This document shows positions 6,901 to 8,542 of a stretch of 8,542 nt of DNA, piece after piece. Source of the stretch: Clostridia bacterium (GTDB lineage: Bacteria; Bacillota; Clostridia; Lachnospirales; WQUN01); assembly GCA_025997155.1 (NCBI GenBank), contig BNUF01000095.1:1-8542 (forward strand). The letters are read 5' to 3'. The position numbers were made by a program, and so were the translations under genes. The notes under the pieces were generated by a model. The model had not been told where the DNA came from and ran no database searches. It saw only the letters and a program-made list of their open reading frames with translations. Positions within the stretch are counted from its first letter, which is position 1. Every line of letters begins with the position of its first letter.

Positions 6901-7110
6901 TCTCCCGAGAACTTGAAAATACTCGCGCCTATGCTTAAAATATCCGAAACGCAGGCGGCGTTTATTACCAAAGCGGAAGCGGGAAGCGGGCTTCTTTCAG
7001 CGGAGGGCGTTATCGTGCCATTTCTTGACAGATTCCCGCAAGATAGTTACCTGTATAAGCTTATGACCACAAAATTTGGGGAGGGAGCGAATGAACAAAA
7101 GGAGGGCTAA
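3985..7110 (+). CDS. virB4: PrgI-VirB4 fusion: membrane component joined to conjugation ATPase
   Basis: A 1041-residue protein in one uninterrupted frame. Residues 1-112 are a PrgI-family domain: the start VRIPKDIRDYKEQVLAGFS, two membrane helices (about 24-42 and 52-69) and the family's end pattern with ILIPRKR (88-94). Residues 115-250 are a linker with a dense Lys tract (160-176) and further basic helices. Residues 252-1030 form VirB4, the AAA+ ATPase that powers channel assembly and transfer. It begins TTQDTIPF (251-258), has the N-terminal VirB4/TrbE domain to about 640, Walker A GSSGSGKS (677-684), IDPENEY (706-712), Walker B CYVDEIH (909-915; DE at 912-913), and ITGITQDIEDLL (941-952). 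In most related elements PrgI (about 100-150 residues) and VirB4 (about 800) are adjacent separate genes, so the fusion anchors the ATPase to the membrane in cis. GTG start with GGGG 7 nt upstream. The end overlaps the next gene by 20 nt. Confidence 0.93.
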   Translation: MIAVRIPKDIRDYKEQVLAGFSLRQIVCISLTFVINVPLHIFGKNFFPKEVLDWVIMITASMFAIVGFYKKNGMPFEKYFMAFLRDGILIPRKRIFASTNVFREWEAAFDKDNPKPKMSLKKRQQASFERAYLFEQAAANGEDIDLEGINDKLVTVKFPKNKKDKKKDKKEKKKKKTRLEKLKEKSDKIREKQTDDPRYILKWSERRVVLLYGKELAKYQKIQIKKATKVIRKKNEKHKRRRVAKSAIPKTTQDTIPFMADYEEGVFEVLKGKYSKSYVLTDLNYTVAKQDDQEVILSLYCEFLNYFSDDYNIAITTDNRIVSRAEQEKKIFYPMTGDDYDRHRKEYNKIMSKQLEKGRNDLIQTKYVTVTIDCDTPYEAITRFLKIDNEIITNLKKLGSNGRVLSTDERLSLLHDKFRKGREGEFRIDYKFIKERGLSSKDYIAPASITFDKNYFLIEDTYYRCMYLNNLPTVLADSFFSELVDNDFPLITTINTQPLAQDKGVKMIKKQMLGMEADIIKSQKRSSREGISTDLLNHNLKQSYEEAEELFDDVTRKNQKMFFVSITFMVGASDLDELDERCKRLESKARKQTCQLQTFDYQQEAAFRTTLPCGIPPKDLIFVERALTTESTGIFVPFSSQEIFQPGGFYYGLNQITGNIILCNRKLMKTASGFLLGSSGSGKSFATKREILNVLLNDNKTSVLIIDPENEYTSFVKEFGGVVISVSADSDNYINPMDMTEDYGLDVEDNNETVDIAKKKEKALQKKSEYIMSIIECMMSVGSARESIITPQQKTIVDRCVRKCYHNYLEHNFDKRFLPTLLDLQKHLDDEAKDGGDEAKKIAEGVEYYTKGSMNLFSHASNIDFSNRLVSFNIRDLGTQLKQIALLIVLDFIWNRMSENFEDDVRTYCYVDEIHVLFQNEYSARFLQQLYKRGRKYGLVITGITQDIEDLLKSDMARGMISNSEFLMILNQSPENLKILAPMLKISETQAAFITKAEAGSGLLSAEGVIVPFLDRFPQDSYLYKLMTTKFGEGANEQKEG
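4483..4503 (+). promoter_or_regulatory. Candidate -1 ribosomal frameshift site between PrgI and VirB4 parts
   Basis: The heptamer A_AAA_AAG (4497-4503) lies in the correct phase (gaA AAA AAG, residues 171-173), the same sequence used by dnaX in enterobacteria. A Shine-Dalgarno-like AAGGA (4483-4487) sits 9 nt upstream, close to the spacing of the dnaX stimulator. A -1 shift would add 13 residues (EEENAPRKVKRKI) and stop at TGA 4542-4544, giving a free PrgI of about 186 residues. No convincing downstream hairpin is visible, and Lys-rich coding DNA produces such heptamers by chance. Confidence 0.3.
7078..7087 (+). promoter_or_regulatory. Ribosome binding site for the last gene, inside virB4
   Basis: GGGGAGGGAG ends 3 nt before the ATG at 7091, with GGGGAGG at a usual distance. 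Translation of the last gene therefore begins inside the virB4 coding end. A second purine run (AAAAGGAGGG, 7096-7105) follows the ATG, but no in-frame start codon lies at a suitable distance after it. Confidence 0.6.
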
Positions 7111-8542
7111 ATTATCAAGAGGAAGTAGGATTACAGTCGGGCATAAGACCCACACGACAACAATCGGTTATCATTTGAAAAGCCGTACAACCCTCGGGCT
7201 TAGGACTTCCGAAAGAAACAAACGCCAAGGCGAAACGGCGACAAATAACAGAGTGTACAGACGGCTTAACACAGGGAATAAAGCCAAAATCAAGGCTGAA
7301 TCATACGAACAGCCAACGGCTCAAACAGGCTATCAAGCGAATTATCAAACTAACTACACTAAAAATTCAAACACAGATAATTCAAACTCCGACAGACCGA
7401 GAACGGAATCGCACGAAATACAGGATTACGAACATCAGGACACAATCGGAATAATGCAGGGTGAGGCAAAAACTCTAAGCACAAAGGTAAACGCAAGTCC
7501 TGTAGTTACCGCACTCAATAACGATATGAAAACGGCGACAGTCGGACATCACTTGTCAACGGACGTTTCGACAGGGCTTGCAACCTCCGTAAATACAGGC
7601 GATGACAACCGCGACACGGTAACTACGAATTTACAAACCGTTCAAAATTTGCAAAAGGCAAGCGAAGTCATCAAAACGAAAGTGAACACAGAAACTATAC
7701 TTACTGCCGTTGATAACGGAATGAAAACAACTACTCTCGGACATCATCTGTCCACGGACGTTAGAACAGGGCTGATGACGGCGGTAAGAAGCGGCGATGA
7801 CAAAGGCGCGGACACGATAGCGACAGGTTTACAAACTGTTCAAACGGGAGCTGTCGTATTCAAAGCGGGACAACTTCTAACGGAAACAAGTGTCGGGCTT
7901 GCGACAAAGGCGGCACCTCTTGTCGCCAAAGGCGTGTACAATGTCGGGAATGTTACAATAAAGGTGGTCAGAGGCGGCATTAATACGGCGGTTAAGCTGA
8001 AAACAGGCGTAATCAAATTCGACCGCGCAACACTCACTAACTTCCGCAAAATGACGATTAAAACCATCGCGAATACCGCGCTTGTCGTAAATATTGTTAA
8101 GACGGGACAGTCAATCGCAACAAAGGCGCGGGTAGTTCGCGGGGTTCTCACAGGTAAAACCCGAATATCAAGACGGCAACTTGCGGACGCGGGTAAAATC
8201 TTTTTGAAATGGAGCGGAAAAACCGCCGTAAACATCGCGAAATATGGCGGCGAAGCTTCAATCAAACTTGCGAAATACGGTATTCACACAACTTACAATT
8301 TCATAAAAGACGGCGTGAAAACAGGGGCAAAACTCACAGGCGCGGGTAGCGGGGTGTTGGCGGACATAGCGTTATCTAACGATGACGCGGGGGTTCAGAC
8401 TTTCGGCGTGGGAATCAAAACTGGGCATTACGCAATCAAAACGGCGAAAGAAATTCCGAAATTTCTTACTGGAACGGCGCGGGCGGTTACGCAAATTCCG
8501 CGCCTCGCGGTAAAGACCGCCAAAACCGCCGTAAAGATAACT
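7091..8542 (+). CDS. Large Thr/Lys-rich mobile-element protein, N-terminal part (possible CD1108-type cell-wall hydrolase)
   Basis: The frame is open for 484 codons from ATG 7091 to the right edge, with no stop, so the protein is incomplete. Residues 1-68 are basic (MNKRRAKLSRGSR). Residues 70-117 are a low-complexity Tyr/Asn/Gln/Thr/Ser linker. Residues 132-262 hold two tandem copies of a 65-66 residue repeat, and a shorter related unit occurs at 22-39. Residues about 265-484 are a long, probably helical Ala/Lys/Thr/Gly-rich region ending in RLAVKTAKTAVKIT. No membrane helix or enzymatic domain is reached. In Clostridium-type conjugative elements the gene after virB4 encodes a protein with a long Lys/Thr/Ala-rich N-terminal half, a single membrane helix, then an NlpC/P60 or lysozyme-like domain that opens the peptidoglycan. 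The KTAKTAVK-type end matches the stretch just before that helix. The hydrolase role is inference from position and composition. It overlaps virB4 by 20 nt and is likely coupled to it. Confidence 0.72.
   Translation, partial: MNKRRAKLSRGSRITVGHKTHTTTIGYHLKSRTTLGLRTSERNKRQGETATNNRVYRRLNTGNKAKIKAESYEQPTAQTGYQANYQTNYTKNSNTDNSNSDRPRTESHEIQDYEHQDTIGIMQGEAKTLSTKVNASPVVTALNNDMKTATVGHHLSTDVSTGLATSVNTGDDNRDTVTTNLQTVQNLQKASEVIKTKVNTETILTAVDNGMKTTTLGHHLSTDVRTGLMTAVRSGDDKGADTIATGLQTVQTGAVVFKAGQLLTETSVGLATKAAPLVAKGVYNVGNVTIKVVRGGINTAVKLKTGVIKFDRATLTNFRKMTIKTIANTALVVNIVKTGQSIATKARVVRGVLTGKTRISRRQLADAGKIFLKWSGKTAVNIAKYGGEASIKLAKYGIHTTYNFIKDGVKTGAKLTGAGSGVLADIALSNDDAGVQTFGVGIKTGHYAIKTAKEIPKFLTGTARAVTQIPRLAVKTAKTAVKIT
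7154..7207 (+). repeat. Short N-terminal unit of the T-x-x-G-x-H-L repeat
   Basis: Residues 22-39 of the last protein (TTTIGYHLKSRTTLGLRT) align without gaps to residues 148-165 (8 of 18 identical) and 213-230 (9 of 18). The shared pattern is T-x-T-[IVL]-G-x-H-L, six variable residues, then G-L-x-T. Only this core is present; the flanking parts of the full unit are absent. Confidence 0.55.
7484..7678 (+). repeat. Tandem protein repeat, copy 1 (65 residues)
   Basis: Residues 132-196 of the last protein: KVNASPVVTALNNDMKTATV, then GHHLSTDVSTGLAT, GDD and LQTVQ. About 34 of the first 54 aligned residues match copy 2, with one single-residue insertion in copy 2. At the DNA level the copies have diverged considerably, so the duplication is old and probably maintained by function. 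Confidence 0.8.
7679..7876 (+). repeat. Tandem protein repeat, copy 2 (66 residues)
   Basis: Residues 197-262: KVNTETILTAVDNGMKTTTL, then GHHLSTDVRTGLMT, GDD and LQTVQ. GHHLSTDV and TGL are identical in both full copies. The copy directly abuts copy 1. After it the sequence loses the pattern, although LLTETSVGLATKA (261-273) may be a decayed trace of the G-L-A-T part. Confidence 0.8.

Noticed and set aside
7840..8265. 141-codon minus-strand frame opposite the last gene
   Set aside because: It is a shadow of the Ala/Lys/Thr-rich frame. The plus frame is open for 484 codons and has a Shine-Dalgarno and a repeat structure conserved at protein level.
1..8542. tRNA, rRNA, CRISPR array, riboswitch, relaxase, integrase or oriT
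   Set aside because: I looked for these and saw no tRNA-like cloverleaf, no regularly spaced repeats at DNA level, no relaxase or recombinase motifs, and no oriT-like inverted repeat. Apart from the IS end the window is almost fully coding.

Overview
The window looks like the transfer (type IV secretion) module of an integrative conjugative or mobilisable element from a low-to-medium GC Gram-positive bacterium, most likely Bacillota/Clostridia. The evidence is the gene order VirD4 coupling protein, small pilin-like protein, VirB6-like membrane channel, PrgI, VirB4, then a large Lys/Thr/Ala-rich protein. This order is characteristic of Clostridium-type conjugative transposons. Purine-rich Shine-Dalgarno sites and TTG/GTG starts fit the same host group. 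The exact species cannot be read from the sequence, and no relaxase, integrase, oriT or attachment site is visible.

Layout. Positions 1-75 (minus strand) hold the first 25 codons of an IS630-family transposase that runs off the left edge; the end of its insertion sequence probably lies near 120. From about 150 everything is on the plus strand and tightly packed, apparently one operon: a small basic protein (150-413); a 779-residue VirD4-type coupling ATPase (418-2757); a VirB2/TrbC-like pilin (2794-3117); a VirB6/TrbL-like polytopic channel protein (3144-3980); a 1041-residue fusion of PrgI and VirB4 (3985-7110); and a partial protein of at least 484 residues (7091 to the right edge), probably the N-terminal half of the peptidoglycan-hydrolase-type protein that normally follows virB4. 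There is no gene-free stretch longer than 300 bases.

How the genes work together. VirD4 would receive the relaxase-DNA complex and pump it, together with the VirB4 ATPase, through a membrane channel built from VirB6, PrgI and the pilin-like protein. The last gene would be expected to open the cell wall once its missing C-terminus is included. Nearly all junctions are 4-26 nt gaps or a 20-nt overlap, implying co-transcription and translational coupling. The one break is a terminator-like hairpin at the virD4/pilin junction.

Most unusual points: PrgI is fused to VirB4 through a very Lys-rich linker that contains an in-frame A_AAA_AAG slippery heptamer, which could release PrgI alone; the last protein contains a previously unrecognised (to me) repeat seen three times; the insertion sequence abuts the operon exactly where the first reading frame opens; and VirD4 has a long acidic C-terminal extension.
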